Source of the DNA: JAKAVN01 sp963734845
GTDB taxonomy: Bacteria; Desulfobacterota; Binatia; Binatales; Binataceae
Direction of reading: 5' to 3'
DNA: 64,000 bases
Assembly (NCBI GenBank): GCA_963734845.1
Contig: CAVTIS010000002.1
Location: forward strand, 186,001 to 250,000
How positions within the stretch are numbered: the first letter of the stretch is position 1; every line of letters begins with the position of its first letter. Position numbers and translations under genes: made by a program. A model generated the notes under the pieces. The model worked only from the letters and a program-made list of their open reading frames with translations, searched no databases and was not told the DNA's origin. This document shows, piece after piece, positions 42,733-51,488 of the stretch.

Positions 42733-43720
42733 CCATCATAAGGCTCACGGTCTCAACAATGGTTCTCACCTGGGGCAGCGCCGCGTCCTCCAGGTGTTTG
42801 GCATACGGCATCGGCGCTTCCGCGCTGCACACCCGCTCGACCGGTGCGTCGAGTTCGTAAAACGCTCCTTCCATGAGGCGTGCGCTGATCTCGGCTGAGA
42901 CGCTGCCGCTACGCCATCCTTCGTCGATAATCACCGCTCGATGGGTTCGAGTGACCGATTCCAGGATGGTCGCCGCGTCGAGCGGGCGCAGTGTGCGGAG
43001 ATCAACGACTTCGGCATCGATCCCTGCCGAAGACAATTCCTGAGCGGCTTGGAGCGCCTTGCCAAGTGTACCGCCATAAGTGATGAGGCTCACGTCGGTG
43101 CCGGGACGCCGCACAGCAGCTTTATCGATGTCCACGGCGCCCGCATCCGCCGCCAACTCGCCTTCCATGTTGTAGAGCGTGCCGTGTTCGAAAATGAGCA
43201 CCGGATCGGGGTCCTGCAGAGCCGTCCATAACATGCCTCGCGCATCTTCGAGCGTGGCGGGAGTGAGTACTCTGATGCCGGGGATATGTGCATACCAACC
43301 CTCGAGACTGTGCGAGTGTTGGGCCGCAAGCTGGCGCCCGGCGCCGGTGGTCATTCGAATAACCAGTGGAATGTTGAACTGGCCGCCCGACATGTGAAGC
43401 ATGGTTGCGGCGTTGTTCACAATCTGGTCGAGGGCCAGCAGGCTGAAATTGACGGTCATGATCTCGACGATCGGTCTCATCCCGCCCAGTGCCGCACCGA
43501 TTCCGGCGCCGACGAAGGCCGACTCGGACAGCGGCGTGTCCCGGATGCGCTCGGGGCCGAACTCCTCCAGCAATCCCTTGCTCACCGCGAAGCAGCCGCC
43601 ATAGCGTCCCACGTCCTCGCCCATCAGGAACACGCGCGGGTCGCGTTGGAGCGCTTCGCGGATCGCTTGTCGCATCGCCTCCCGATAGGTCGTGCGGCCA
43701 GGTTTCGCCTCCGCGGTCAT
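42719..43720 (-). CDS. 2-oxoacid dehydrogenase E1 beta subunit
   Basis: 333 residues. FLMGEDVGRYGGCFAVSKGL near 31-50 holds the catalytic Glu for thiamine activation; PIVEIMTVNFSLLALDQIVN and the C-terminal transketolase fold (DVSLITYGG, DLRTLRPLDAATIL, VIIDEGWRSG) are intact. Together with the alpha subunit it decarboxylates pyruvate or a related 2-oxoacid using thiamine diphosphate. The ATG overlaps the end of the alpha gene by 4 bases. Confidence 0.93.
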   Translation of the reverse strand: MTAEAKPGRTTYREAMRQAIREALQRDPRVFLMGEDVGRYGGCFAVSKGLLEEFGPERIRDTPLSESAFVGAGIGAALGGMRPIVEIMTVNFSLLALDQIVNNAATMLHMSGGQFNIPLVIRMTTGAGRQLAAQHSHSLEGWYAHIPGIRVLTPATLEDARGMLWTALQDPDPVLIFEHGTLYNMEGELAADAGAVDIDKAAVRRPGTDVSLITYGGTLGKALQAAQELSSAGIDAEVVDLRTLRPLDAATILESVTRTHRAVIIDEGWRSGSVSAEISARLMEGAFYELDAPVERVCSAEAPMPYAKHLEDAALPQVRTIVETVSLMMGDRG

Positions 43721-44700
43721 GGTGTTCCCCTCTCGGAGTAGACGAACCTGATCAGATCTTCGACCGGCTCCAAAGTTCCCGCTTCGGCGAACTCGACCGC
43801 ACTGGCGATCTCCGCCGCCACATCGTCTTCGATCGCCTTGAGGTCGCCGTCACTCAGCAGTCCCAATTCACGCAGACGGGCCTGGAACGTGACGATGGGG
43901 TCGCGCGTCTTCCATTGTTCGACTTCCTGCTTGGAGCGGTACAGCTGAGGATCGTACATTGAGTGCGCACGGAACCGGTAGGTGCGAAATTCAATGAAAT
44001 ATGGCCCCGCGCCGCCGCGCACGGCCGCGACCGCCCTGCGCGCCGCGTCCTCGCAAGCGACCACGTCCATGCCGTCGACGGGCCATGCCGGAATTTCGTA
44101 ACTGGTCGCTTTGAGACTCAGATCGATCTCGGATTCGGAGCGTTTGAGGGCCGTGCCCATCGCATAGAGATTATTCTCGCAAAGAAAGAGCACGGGCAGT
44201 TTCCATAGCGCGGCGAGATTCATGCTCTCGTGGAATTCGCCTTCCGCCACCGCACCCTCGCCGAAGAAGCACGCCGTGACGCGTCCGCGGCCCTGCATCT
44301 TGTCGGCCAGCGCCAAACCGACAGCTACCGGCAATCCGCCACCGACGATCGCGTTCCCGCCATAGAAGCGCTTAGCCGCATCGAACAGATGCATCGAACC
44401 GCCACGTCCGCGACTGCATCCTTCTCGTTTGCCGTACATCTCCGCCATGATCGATGCGGCCGCGACCCCGCGAACCAGTGCATGTCCATGCTCGCGGTAG
44501 GTGGCCACGATCGCATCGTCGGCTTCGAGGGCCTTTAACGCGCCGACGGCAACCGCCTCTTCACCGATATACAGGTGGACAAAGCCGCGAATCTTGGCGG
44601 CGCTGTAAAGCTCGGCGCATTTCTCTTCGAAACGGCGGACGCGCAGCATATCGCGCAGCAACTCGAGCGCGTGATCACGTTCCAGTGCCGGTTGCGTCAA
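43717..44700 (-). CDS. 2-oxoacid dehydrogenase E1 alpha subunit
   Basis: 327 residues from a TTG with AGGAG close upstream, which puts the N-terminus at the family position before LLRDMLRVRRFEEKCAELY; an in-frame GTG at 44760 would add 20 residues and overlap the Acs gene. The thiamine diphosphate motif runs from GEGAVAEGEFHESMNLAAL to CENNLYAMGT near 160-200, and the phosphorylation-loop equivalent RFRAHSMYDPQLYR is near 265. It resembles pyruvate/acetoin dehydrogenase alpha subunits. Confidence 0.92.
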   Translation of the reverse strand: MTQPALERDHALELLRDMLRVRRFEEKCAELYSAAKIRGFVHLYIGEEAVAVGALKALEADDAIVATYREHGHALVRGVAAASIMAEMYGKREGCSRGRGGSMHLFDAAKRFYGGNAIVGGGLPVAVGLALADKMQGRGRVTACFFGEGAVAEGEFHESMNLAALWKLPVLFLCENNLYAMGTALKRSESEIDLSLKATSYEIPAWPVDGMDVVACEDAARRAVAAVRGGAGPYFIEFRTYRFRAHSMYDPQLYRSKQEVEQWKTRDPIVTFQARLRELGLLSDGDLKAIEDDVAAEIASAVEFAEAGTLEPVEDLIRFVYSERGTP

Positions 44701-44740
44701 ATTTGCTCCTAGAGCCAATTTGCTGTTCCGTCGCAGCGGC

Positions 44741-46513
44741 TCAGGTAGAGCCCGGCTCACCCTCCAGCGTGGAGGTGTCGCCTTCGGGCAGCCCGAGCTC
44801 GCGCGCCTTCAGCAAGCGGCGCATGATTTTGCCACTGCGGGTCTTGGGCACGCTGGCGACAAAGTCGATCTCCTTGGGCGCCACCGCCGCTCCGAGACGC
44901 TTGCGTGCGAACCCGAGCAACTCGCGTCGCAGGTCGTCGCTCGGCACGAAGTGCGGTTTCAGCGAAACAAATGCCTTGACCGTTTCTCCGGCCATCGGGT
45001 CGGGCTTGCCGATAACGCCAGCCTCGGCCACGGCGGCATGTTCCATGAGCGCGCTCTCGACCTCGAAGGGGCCGATCAGATGGCCGGATGACTTGATCAC
45101 GTCATCGGCTCGCCCGACGAACCAGAAGTAGCCATCCGCGTCGCGTTTTGCCAAGTCGCCGGTAAGGTACCAGCCGCTGGCGAAGCACCTTCGATAGCGT
45201 TCCTCTTCGTGGAGGTAGCCGCGAAACATCGCAGGCCATCCCGGTCGTAGCGCCAGTTCGCCTTCAATTCCAGCTTCGGTCAATTCTTCGATCGTCCCAT
45301 CCTGGTGACGACGGACGATCGCCGCGTCGATCCCCGGCAGCGGGCGGCCCATCGAACCCGGACGAATATCCATTGCGAGATAATTGGCGATCATGATCCC
45401 GCCGGTCTCGGTCTGCCACCAGTTGTCATGGATGGGGAGGCCAAACGCCGTCTGCCCCCACACCACCGCCTCGGGGTTGAGCGGCTCGCCGACGCTAGCG
45501 ACGAAACGCAGCCGGCCAAGGTCATATTTGCGGATCACCTCAATACCGACCTTCATCATCATGCGCACGGCGGTCGGAGCGGTATACCAAATACTCACTC
45601 GCTGACTTTGAAGAATCCCGTACCAACGCTCCGCATCGAACTCGGCTTCATCGATTATGCTGGTGATGCCGTGGGTCAGGGGAGCGATGATGCCGTAAGA
45701 AGTTCCGGTTACCCAGCCTGGGTCGGCGGTGCACCAGAAGACGTCATCCGTATGAAAGTCGAGAGCGTACTGGCCGGTCATATGATGAGCTACAACCGCC
45801 TCGTGCACATGCATCGCTCCCTTGGGTTTGCCAGTAGTTCCGCTGGTGAAGTGTAGCAGCGCGAGGTCCGCGGGGTCGGTATGCGGGATGTCGAAGTGAT
45901 CGCCGGCCTCGCTCATTAGCCGATGGAAGTCGAGCGCGCCGGGAATCGTTTGAATTTCCTCTGGCGAGCCAATCAGAAGGATGTTCCGCAAACCCGGAAG
46001 CGATGAGCGCAGCTCTGCGACCTTTCGCTTGTAGAGCGCGGTGGTGGTCACTAGAACCCGGCCATCGCCGATTCCCATCCTTTGACGGATCGGTTCGGGG
46101 CCAAACGCTGAGAATAACGGGCAAAAGACGCCGCCGGTTTTCAAAGTGCCGAGCGCGCTGATGTAAAGCTCGGGAATACGCCCGGCCAGCAAAAACACTC
46201 GCTCCCCCTTGGCGACGCCAAGCCCTGCAAGCACGTTGGCGAAGCGGTTGGTGAGCGCGCGCAAATCCGCGAAGCTAAAGTCGCGCACTTCGCCCCGTTT
46301 GCCGAGCCAGCGTAGCGCCAGGTGATCGCGAAGCCGCCCTGCACAGTGCCGGTCGATTGCCTCATGGGCGATGTTGAGGCCGCCATTGGGAAGACCGTCG
46401 AGTGCGCGCCGGGCGGCTTCCCACGAAAAAGCTGCCCGGGTCTGCTCATAGTGCACCAAGTTCGGGATAACGGCCCAGCCCCGCCGCGGCTTCTCGATGG
46501 TCTTCCAGGTCAC
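44741..46513 (-). CDS. acsA: AMP-forming acyl-CoA synthetase (acetate-CoA ligase type)
   Basis: 590 residues. The adenylation motif LLHFTSGTTGKPKGAMHVHE is near 225, the acetyl-CoA-synthetase block WCTADPGWVTGTSYGI near 265, DNWWQTETGG near 370, WYLTGDLAKRD near 460 and the catalytic Lys in PKTRSGKIMRRLL near 565. It activates acetate or another short acid. It lies 28 bases after the hemerythrin gene and 40 bases before E1alpha, so acyl activation and oxidative decarboxylation genes are expressed together. Confidence 0.92.
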   Translation of the reverse strand: MTWKTIEKPRRGWAVIPNLVHYEQTRAAFSWEAARRALDGLPNGGLNIAHEAIDRHCAGRLRDHLALRWLGKRGEVRDFSFADLRALTNRFANVLAGLGVAKGERVFLLAGRIPELYISALGTLKTGGVFCPLFSAFGPEPIRQRMGIGDGRVLVTTTALYKRKVAELRSSLPGLRNILLIGSPEEIQTIPGALDFHRLMSEAGDHFDIPHTDPADLALLHFTSGTTGKPKGAMHVHEAVVAHHMTGQYALDFHTDDVFWCTADPGWVTGTSYGIIAPLTHGITSIIDEAEFDAERWYGILQSQRVSIWYTAPTAVRMMMKVGIEVIRKYDLGRLRFVASVGEPLNPEAVVWGQTAFGLPIHDNWWQTETGGIMIANYLAMDIRPGSMGRPLPGIDAAIVRRHQDGTIEELTEAGIEGELALRPGWPAMFRGYLHEEERYRRCFASGWYLTGDLAKRDADGYFWFVGRADDVIKSSGHLIGPFEVESALMEHAAVAEAGVIGKPDPMAGETVKAFVSLKPHFVPSDDLRRELLGFARKRLGAAVAPKEIDFVASVPKTRSGKIMRRLLKARELGLPEGDTSTLEGEPGST

Positions 46514-46541
46514 GTGTGGCCTCGTCTCCCTGCGGTCGGGC

Positions 46542-47033
46542 TCAGGTTTGAGGGTGACGGAACAGCACCCGGCGCATCACGGGGAACAATTCGCGTTCCT
46601 CGCCGGCTATGAGATCGTCCAGCGTGGTCGCGTAGACGCACAGGTTACGTGCCTCAGCGGCGATATCGTCGTCGCGTCCCTTCTCAAAGGAGTGCGTGGC
46701 GATGATGTCATGGAGCGCCACGATCTGTTCGTGCTTTTTGCGTGCGCGCTCGACCAGGTGGTGGGGGAAGTCTGCGAGCGACTCGGCCCACGGCAGCACG
46801 GTGCGTTCTTCCTTGCCAAGGTGTCTGGCGATGACGGAATCGATCCGTGCCCATGCCTTGGCGGCTCTTTCACGCAACTCATCGTTGCCGGGGTCAAGCG
46901 AGAGCCGCGCTGCGACCGAGGCCGCCTCCAGGATCGGCTGCCTCAGCCTGACATCCTCGTCGGCCAGCTTCGCCAGAGTGAACTTCATCTGCGACTCTCT
47001 GCTCGCCGCTTCCGGGATTTGTTTGGTTTCCAT
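46542..47033 (-). CDS. Hemerythrin-like (HHE) protein
   Basis: 163 residues with helices carrying the expected metal ligands: VIARHLGKEERTVLPW, FPHHLVERARKKHEQIVALHD and GEERELFPVMRRV. It is a cytoplasmic diiron protein for oxygen/NO sensing or iron handling. The ATG with GAAGGGG upstream is chosen over an extended frame. First gene of the long minus-strand run; the 148-base gap to the divergent Lys-rich gene probably holds both promoters. Confidence 0.8.
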   Translation of the reverse strand: METKQIPEAASRESQMKFTLAKLADEDVRLRQPILEAASVAARLSLDPGNDELRERAAKAWARIDSVIARHLGKEERTVLPWAESLADFPHHLVERARKKHEQIVALHDIIATHSFEKGRDDDIAAEARNLCVYATTLDDLIAGEERELFPVMRRVLFRHPQT

Positions 47034-47181
47034 TATTTGGCCCCTTCGAAGTGCTTCAGTGAATAGGCCGTGCATTCGCCGTGCCACGAGCGCCTCCATG
47101 CGTTATCGGTTCAACCTTCGGAAACGCGACGTGGCGGATACGGTTCTTGCTTATTGGAAGGTGCAAAGGGAGAAGCCAACC

Positions 47182-47478
47182 ATGAAAAAGCCAAAAGTAA
47201 GGACGACGCCTGTAAGGGCAAAGAAGCCCATAAATGCCGCGAAGCGGGGCGCGAAAACGAAGCCGACGGCGACCGCCGCACGGAAGACCCCCGCGGCCAG
47301 AAGGTCAGCCGGTATGGATTCGCTCGCCGGGGCAATCGAGGCTCTGGCGGCAATTGCGATGGAATTGCGCCGGATTGCGGACGACCTGCAAAACCTGATG
47401 CGCCAAGGCCAGGGGCCAGAGGTTGACGCGCTGGTCATTACGGAAGTCGAAAGCTCAGAGGCTCCGGAAGAATCGTGA
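47182..47478 (+). CDS. Lys/Ala-rich histone-H1-like small protein
   Basis: 98 residues. The first 48 are Lys/Ala/Pro/Thr-rich (for example RAKKPINAAKRGAKTKP) like bacterial H1-type proteins; the rest is an acidic amphipathic helix (LAGAIEALAAIAMELRRIADDLQ). ATG with AAGGGAGAA upstream. Likely DNA- or RNA-associated, but the composition is the only evidence. It may be co-transcribed with the fusion gene downstream. Confidence 0.6.
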   Translation: MKKPKVRTTPVRAKKPINAAKRGAKTKPTATAARKTPAARRSAGMDSLAGAIEALAAIAMELRRIADDLQNLMRQGQGPEVDALVITEVESSEAPEES

Positions 47479-47669
47479 CCCCGCTACGTGGCACGGCAAG
47501 GTTCACAGGAACGACCTGACTCGATTCGCGGTTCAGACGATGGCTCCTCCGGCAACAGCGATGTTTCCTTTTGGCCCAAAGGAGGGATCGCAGGCGGCGT
47601 CAAAGGCCCCGGTTGGCTGTCACGCCTGATGGCATGTCTGATGCTCCAAAGTCTTACTGGGTATTGTCC

Positions 47670-49016
47670 ATGACTAAGCCGCACATCAATCGAAGCAGGG
47701 CATTGATAACTTCCGACTCGGTGCGCCTGGAGGGTGAACTGGTTATTCCCGAGGGTTCGAGGGGGGTCGTGCTATTCGCGCACGGCAGCGGCAGCAGCCG
47801 CCTGAGTCCGCGAAACCAGTATGTCGCACAAACTCTCCAGCAGGCTGGCGTGGGCACCTTACTATTCGACCTCCTGACCGACGAGGAGTCGGAGGATCGC
47901 GAGAACGTTTTCGACATCGACTTTCTCGCCCATCGGCTTGGCGACGCGACGCGATGGCTTAGGGCGAGGAATGATTTGAAAGCCTGCGCGTTAGGATATT
48001 TCGGCGCCAGCACCGGGGCCGCGGCCGCGCTGGCGGCGGCGGCCCGGAACCGTTCAATTCGCGCTGTGGTTTCGCGCGGCGGCCGGCCGGACCTTGCGCT
48101 GCGCCATCTGGCCGAGGTCGAGGCGCCCACCCTGCTTATCGTGGGTGGCAGGGACTATGGGGTGATCGAGCTTAACGAAAAGGCGTACCGCCTCCTGCGT
48201 TGCGAGAAGTCGCTGAAGATCGTGCCCGGCGCCACCCATCTGTTCGAGGAAGTGGGTACGTTGGAGCAGGCAGCGAAGCTCGCAAGCGATTGGTTTGTTC
48301 GCCATCTGACGGGCGCATCGGCAGCCCGGGATTCAGCCGGCGATCCGATCGTATTTTCGAATCGGACCGAGGCCGGGCGGATGCTGGCCCGCGCGCTCAC
48401 TTCGTACAAGAACGAGAGGGTGGTCGTGCTTGGCATTCCGCGTGGCGGGTTGCCCGTAGCGCGCGAGGTCGCCGAAGCTCTCGGTGCGCCCCTTGATATC
48501 GTGGTCGTGCGCAAACTCGGCGCCCCGGGTCAGCCTGAACTGGGAATCGGCGCGGTGGTCGACGGCGATCATCCGCGCGCCATCTTCAACCAGGAAGTGA
48601 TCGAGTCGCTCGGCGTCGAGGACGACTACATCAACCGCGAAATCCAACGGCAACTCAAAGAGATAAAGCGGCGCGAGTTCGAATACCGCGGCACAGAACC
48701 CGCGGTGCCACTGGCGGGCAAGACGGTGATCGTCGTAGACGACGGGATCGCCACCGGATCCTCGGTGCGGGCGGCGCTCCGCGGAGTGCGCCGCGCGAAA
48801 CCGAAGCAGATAATATTGGCGGTTCCGGTCGCACCGGCAGAAACACTCGAAGCGCTGCGCCACGACGCCGACAAGATCGTTTGCCTGGAGACTCCCGAGG
48901 ATTTCTTCGCGGTCGGGCAGTTCTATCGGGATTTCCATCAGGTCAGCGACGACGAAGTCAAACGAATTCTTGCCGTCAGCCGTCCAACGGAATCAAGCCC
49001 TCACGCATCAGGCTGA
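47670..49016 (+). CDS. Alpha/beta hydrolase fused to a phosphoribosyltransferase
   Basis: 448 residues from the ATG; earlier in-frame Met codons exist. Residues about 1-215 are a dienelactone-hydrolase-like fold (LFAHGSGSSRLSPRNQYVA near 37, Ser nucleophile in GYFGASTGAAAAL near 115, late His in GATHLFEEVG). Residues about 225-448 are a type I phosphoribosyltransferase (FSNRTEAGRMLA, GIPRGGLPVA near 265, PRPP loop VIVVDDGIATGSSV near 360). In the known mycobacterial fusion (Rv0571c type) the phosphoribosyltransferase comes first; here the order is reversed. PRPP synthetase is encoded 3 kb away. Confidence 0.88.
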   Translation: MTKPHINRSRALITSDSVRLEGELVIPEGSRGVVLFAHGSGSSRLSPRNQYVAQTLQQAGVGTLLFDLLTDEESEDRENVFDIDFLAHRLGDATRWLRARNDLKACALGYFGASTGAAAALAAAARNRSIRAVVSRGGRPDLALRHLAEVEAPTLLIVGGRDYGVIELNEKAYRLLRCEKSLKIVPGATHLFEEVGTLEQAAKLASDWFVRHLTGASAARDSAGDPIVFSNRTEAGRMLARALTSYKNERVVVLGIPRGGLPVAREVAEALGAPLDIVVVRKLGAPGQPELGIGAVVDGDHPRAIFNQEVIESLGVEDDYINREIQRQLKEIKRREFEYRGTEPAVPLAGKTVIVVDDGIATGSSVRAALRGVRRAKPKQIILAVPVAPAETLEALRHDADKIVCLETPEDFFAVGQFYRDFHQVSDDEVKRILAVSRPTESSPHASG

Positions 49017-49046
49017 GGAATTAACTTGGGAAGAGAGGGAAGGACC

Positions 49047-49505
49047 ATGAAAAACGAGACATTGCTGCGAGCCCTGCAGGAAAGTATGAGGAAGCTGAAC
49101 GAGAACGGCATCAGTGATGCTACCAAAATAGCGCAACTCCGGGATAGGGCGGAGCGAGCGCGACTGGCGATCGAAACGACCATGATGGAACAGTCAGAAG
49201 CCGCCCGCGAACACCAACGGATTTCCGCAGAGGCAACGGCGCTGCGGGGTCACGTTAGCGAATTGGTTCGTCTCCGGGCAGAGCCGGTTCTCATTTCGAC
49301 CCTCGAAGACGAGCTCAAGGATCTCGACCGCCGTGAGCTCGAGACCACGCAGCAGATCGAAGCGCTAAGGGCGCGCGTCCGTACCTTGAGTGAGTCGCTG
49401 GAAGCTGGAAAAGCCGAGCTCGAGGCCAGCGAAGCGACCCACAGAAGGCTAACCGACCAGACGATGAAACTGCGAGAGCATCTGGAGAAGGTGGCGCATG
49501 CCTGA
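49047..49505 (+). CDS. Coiled-coil protein
   Basis: 152 residues, almost entirely heptad-like helix rich in Glu, Arg, Leu and Ala (AERARLAIETTMMEQSEAA, LEDELKDLDRRELETTQQIE). No signal peptide or other domain. The ATG follows GGAAGGACC. It follows the fusion gene by 30 bases and is likely co-expressed. Function unknown; a scaffold or stress-granule-like role would be speculation. Confidence 0.7.
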   Translation: MKNETLLRALQESMRKLNENGISDATKIAQLRDRAERARLAIETTMMEQSEAAREHQRISAEATALRGHVSELVRLRAEPVLISTLEDELKDLDRRELETTQQIEALRARVRTLSESLEAGKAELEASEATHRRLTDQTMKLREHLEKVAHA

Positions 49506-49669
49506 ATCGTCCCGCCATCGAACTGCGCTTAACGGAAGGCTCTTTACCGTTGTTGCAGCCATTGGGGGGGCTCGCGTGTCGAGCACTTCGTGGGCTTCGA
49601 GCCATCCGCGCCACGACTGTTCCAGGCTAGGGAGACTTTTTTCTTGTACACGAGAAACCGGAGGTATTG

Positions 49670-50107
49670 ATGAAACCGCTCCCGCATCTTTACGAGGTCA
49701 CTCTCAAAGACGGACCCGGCGGCTACGTGACCGTCTCCGCCGGCGGCCCGCCCGAGCTGCGGATGGCGCCGCCGGTTGAATTCGATGGACCCGGCGATGC
49801 ATGGAGCCCCGAACAGCTCCTGGTGGCATCGGTCGAGAGCTGTTTTCTCTTCACACTCCGCGCGGTCGCGGCGGAAGCCAAGCTCGACTACAAGTCGGCC
49901 CATATCACCGGCGAGGGACTCCTCCAGCGCAAGGATCGCGTCATTCGCATCACGGAAGTCGTGCTGAGGCCAGTGCTAGCCTTGCCCGCAGGATCCGACT
50001 CAGTCGCGGCCGCGCAGGTACTGGAGAGGAGCGCCAAGCTCTGTTTCGTTTCCGCGTGGCTCTCCGCTCCGGTTCGGCTCGAACCCCGAATCCTGGTATC
50101 CGAATGA
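49670..50107 (+). CDS. OsmC/Ohr family protein
   Basis: 145 residues. Two reactive Cys are in the right places: SVESCFLFTLRAVA near 58 and SAKLCFVSAWL near 124; the N-terminal PELRMAPPVEFDGPG and EQLLVASV match OsmC-like peroxidases. It would reduce organic hydroperoxides with dithiol donors such as lipoylated proteins, which is notable given the lipoyl E2 in the same island. GGAGGT precedes the ATG. Confidence 0.85.
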   Translation: MKPLPHLYEVTLKDGPGGYVTVSAGGPPELRMAPPVEFDGPGDAWSPEQLLVASVESCFLFTLRAVAAEAKLDYKSAHITGEGLLQRKDRVIRITEVVLRPVLALPAGSDSVAAAQVLERSAKLCFVSAWLSAPVRLEPRILVSE

Positions 50108-50142
50108 GAGGCGACTCGCAGCCAGGACTCCCAGGCCGAGAG

Positions 50143-50568
50143 CTACGCGGGCCGCTTGGATTGCGGTCGCGCCGCTTCCATCCATAGTTTCTTGAGGTCC
50201 TTCGGAAGCTGGCTGAAAATATCCCAGGCTTCCCCCTCCTGTCCGGTAGGGCTCTGAAAAAGCCTCTGCAAGGACTGGAAAACGACTTTCACGGAGTGTG
50301 ACGCTTCGGCTTCTTGAATCTCGGCGCGTTCGGAAACCTCCCGAATAAAGTCCGACTTATGGATATGCCTGACTTGCCTTCCGGGCGATTCGGCGGCTAA
50401 CCAGAGCCGCTTGAGCCCCAACGGCATCTGAGCTGCCGCATCCGCAGCCTCTTTCGGTGTGAGCCGATCACACAACTCGCGGAAGACGGCTGCCACGATC
50501 TTCCTCGCTTGTTGCCTATCAACGGTCAATTGTTCGGCGACTCTATGAATAAATTCTTCTTCTTCCAT
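50143..50568 (-). CDS. DUF2267 protein
   Basis: 141 residues with the family repeat: FIHRVAEQLTV...ARKIVAAVFRELCDRLTPKEA then ADAAAQMPLGLKRLW, repeated as FIREVSERAEI...SVKVVFQSLQRLF and DIFSQLPKDLKKLW. DUF2267 proteins are common in stress islands with BON, Hsp20 and GYD genes; biochemical function is unknown. The Arg/Lys-poor acidic N-terminus (MEEEEF) fits a cytoplasmic protein. Confidence 0.88.
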   Translation of the reverse strand: MEEEEFIHRVAEQLTVDRQQARKIVAAVFRELCDRLTPKEAADAAAQMPLGLKRLWLAAESPGRQVRHIHKSDFIREVSERAEIQEAEASHSVKVVFQSLQRLFQSPTGQEGEAWDIFSQLPKDLKKLWMEAARPQSKRPA

Positions 50569-50718
50569 CGGCCTACTTCCTCACCTTTGCCCGCTCCCAC
50601 GCGACTTCGTCATTGGCGTCTTGACCACATTTACGGGCATCTTCCTAGTCTTCCAGGTTTGTTACATATCCATATCTTTCCGGTGTCCGCTGGTTGGGTG
50701 CTCGCGGCGGTTCAGCGA
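50569..50718. other. Intergenic segment
   Basis: No gene supported. The AT-richer region after 50620 probably holds the promoter of the DUF2267 gene, which is read toward lower coordinates. Confidence 0.4.
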
Positions 50719-50985
50719 TCATCCGGGCGATCCGCTTGGGCCATCCGCTCTCCCGGCGACTTCGAATGTTTTTGATTCCTGTTCCATCATCATGAGATCA
50801 ATGCCTTGAGAGCCTCTCCCTAGTGACAGCATTATCTGTGCCCAGGCTTCAGCGAATGCATGACGTGATCGCTCCAAGCTGAAGAGCAAAAACACTGCTC
50901 CTTTTGGAGTCACATCTCCGCAGGCAACGCATCTGTTGGACACAGACGTTGCCAAGGTCTGCAATGATTCTCGGCCTACCGCCAC
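50719..50985 (-). CDS. Possible 88-residue protein, repeated family member
   Basis: The frame opens at a GTG without ribosome site and contains NRCVACGDVTPKGAVFLLFS then an Ala-rich helix and an acidic/Ser tail. The first third is homologous to a decayed sequence at 38093-38186, which supports a real, once-conserved element. A CxxC-like RCVACGD segment may bind metal. It could also be a non-coding repeat. Confidence 0.35.
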   Translation of the reverse strand: MAVGRESLQTLATSVSNRCVACGDVTPKGAVFLLFSLERSRHAFAEAWAQIMLSLGRGSQGIDLMMMEQESKTFEVAGRADGPSGSPG

Positions 50986-51059
50986 TGTCCACGAAACCGG
51001 GTCTGGTGAAGTCTGGCGGCTTTATTCCGGGAATGACATAGAGCGCTTCTCCATCTCCC

Positions 51060-51488
51060 CTACTTCTCCTGAATCGATTCTATGTAGTCCACGAGAGCGG
51101 AGATCCTGCGCTTGACCCGCGCCTTGGCCTCCGGACTAAGCTTCTCACTATCCTCGCTATATCGGAGTCCCCAGGTGGGCATGTCGCCAATGAAATGCGC
51201 CGGGAAGCGCGTGCGGCCCTCGATCGTGTCGTAAACCTTCTGACGTGGAAACCGGCCCTCGTTCTCTTTGCTGAGCTGGGTCAGATCGACTGACTTGTAG
51301 CCCGGGACCTCCCTCATCGCCGCGACGTTTCCCTTACCGTCGGAACCATGACAGCGTGCACAATCGGCGAGGTAAGCCTCTTTGCCAGGGGAATCGGCGC
51401 ACGCGATTCCGATCGGCATCAGCCACATCAGGACGAGGAACAGGATCGCTCTGTATCTGGTCATTCGCGGCAGGTCCGGCACGGTCAT
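51060..51488 (-). CDS. Exported mono-haem cytochrome c
   Basis: 142 residues. A signal peptide ending near SPGKEAY (hydrophobic core ILFLVLMWLMPIGIA) is followed by the haem motif CARCHGSDG near 45 and a distal Met in DMPTWGLRY near 108. Periplasmic electron carrier of the class I c type. The ATG overlaps the stop of the DksA-like gene (ATGA), or translation may begin at the Met eight codons later. Ends the second minus-strand run of the island. Confidence 0.88.
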   Translation of the reverse strand: MTVPDLPRMTRYRAILFLVLMWLMPIGIACADSPGKEAYLADCARCHGSDGKGNVAAMREVPGYKSVDLTQLSKENEGRFPRQKVYDTIEGRTRFPAHFIGDMPTWGLRYSEDSEKLSPEAKARVKRRISALVDYIESIQEK

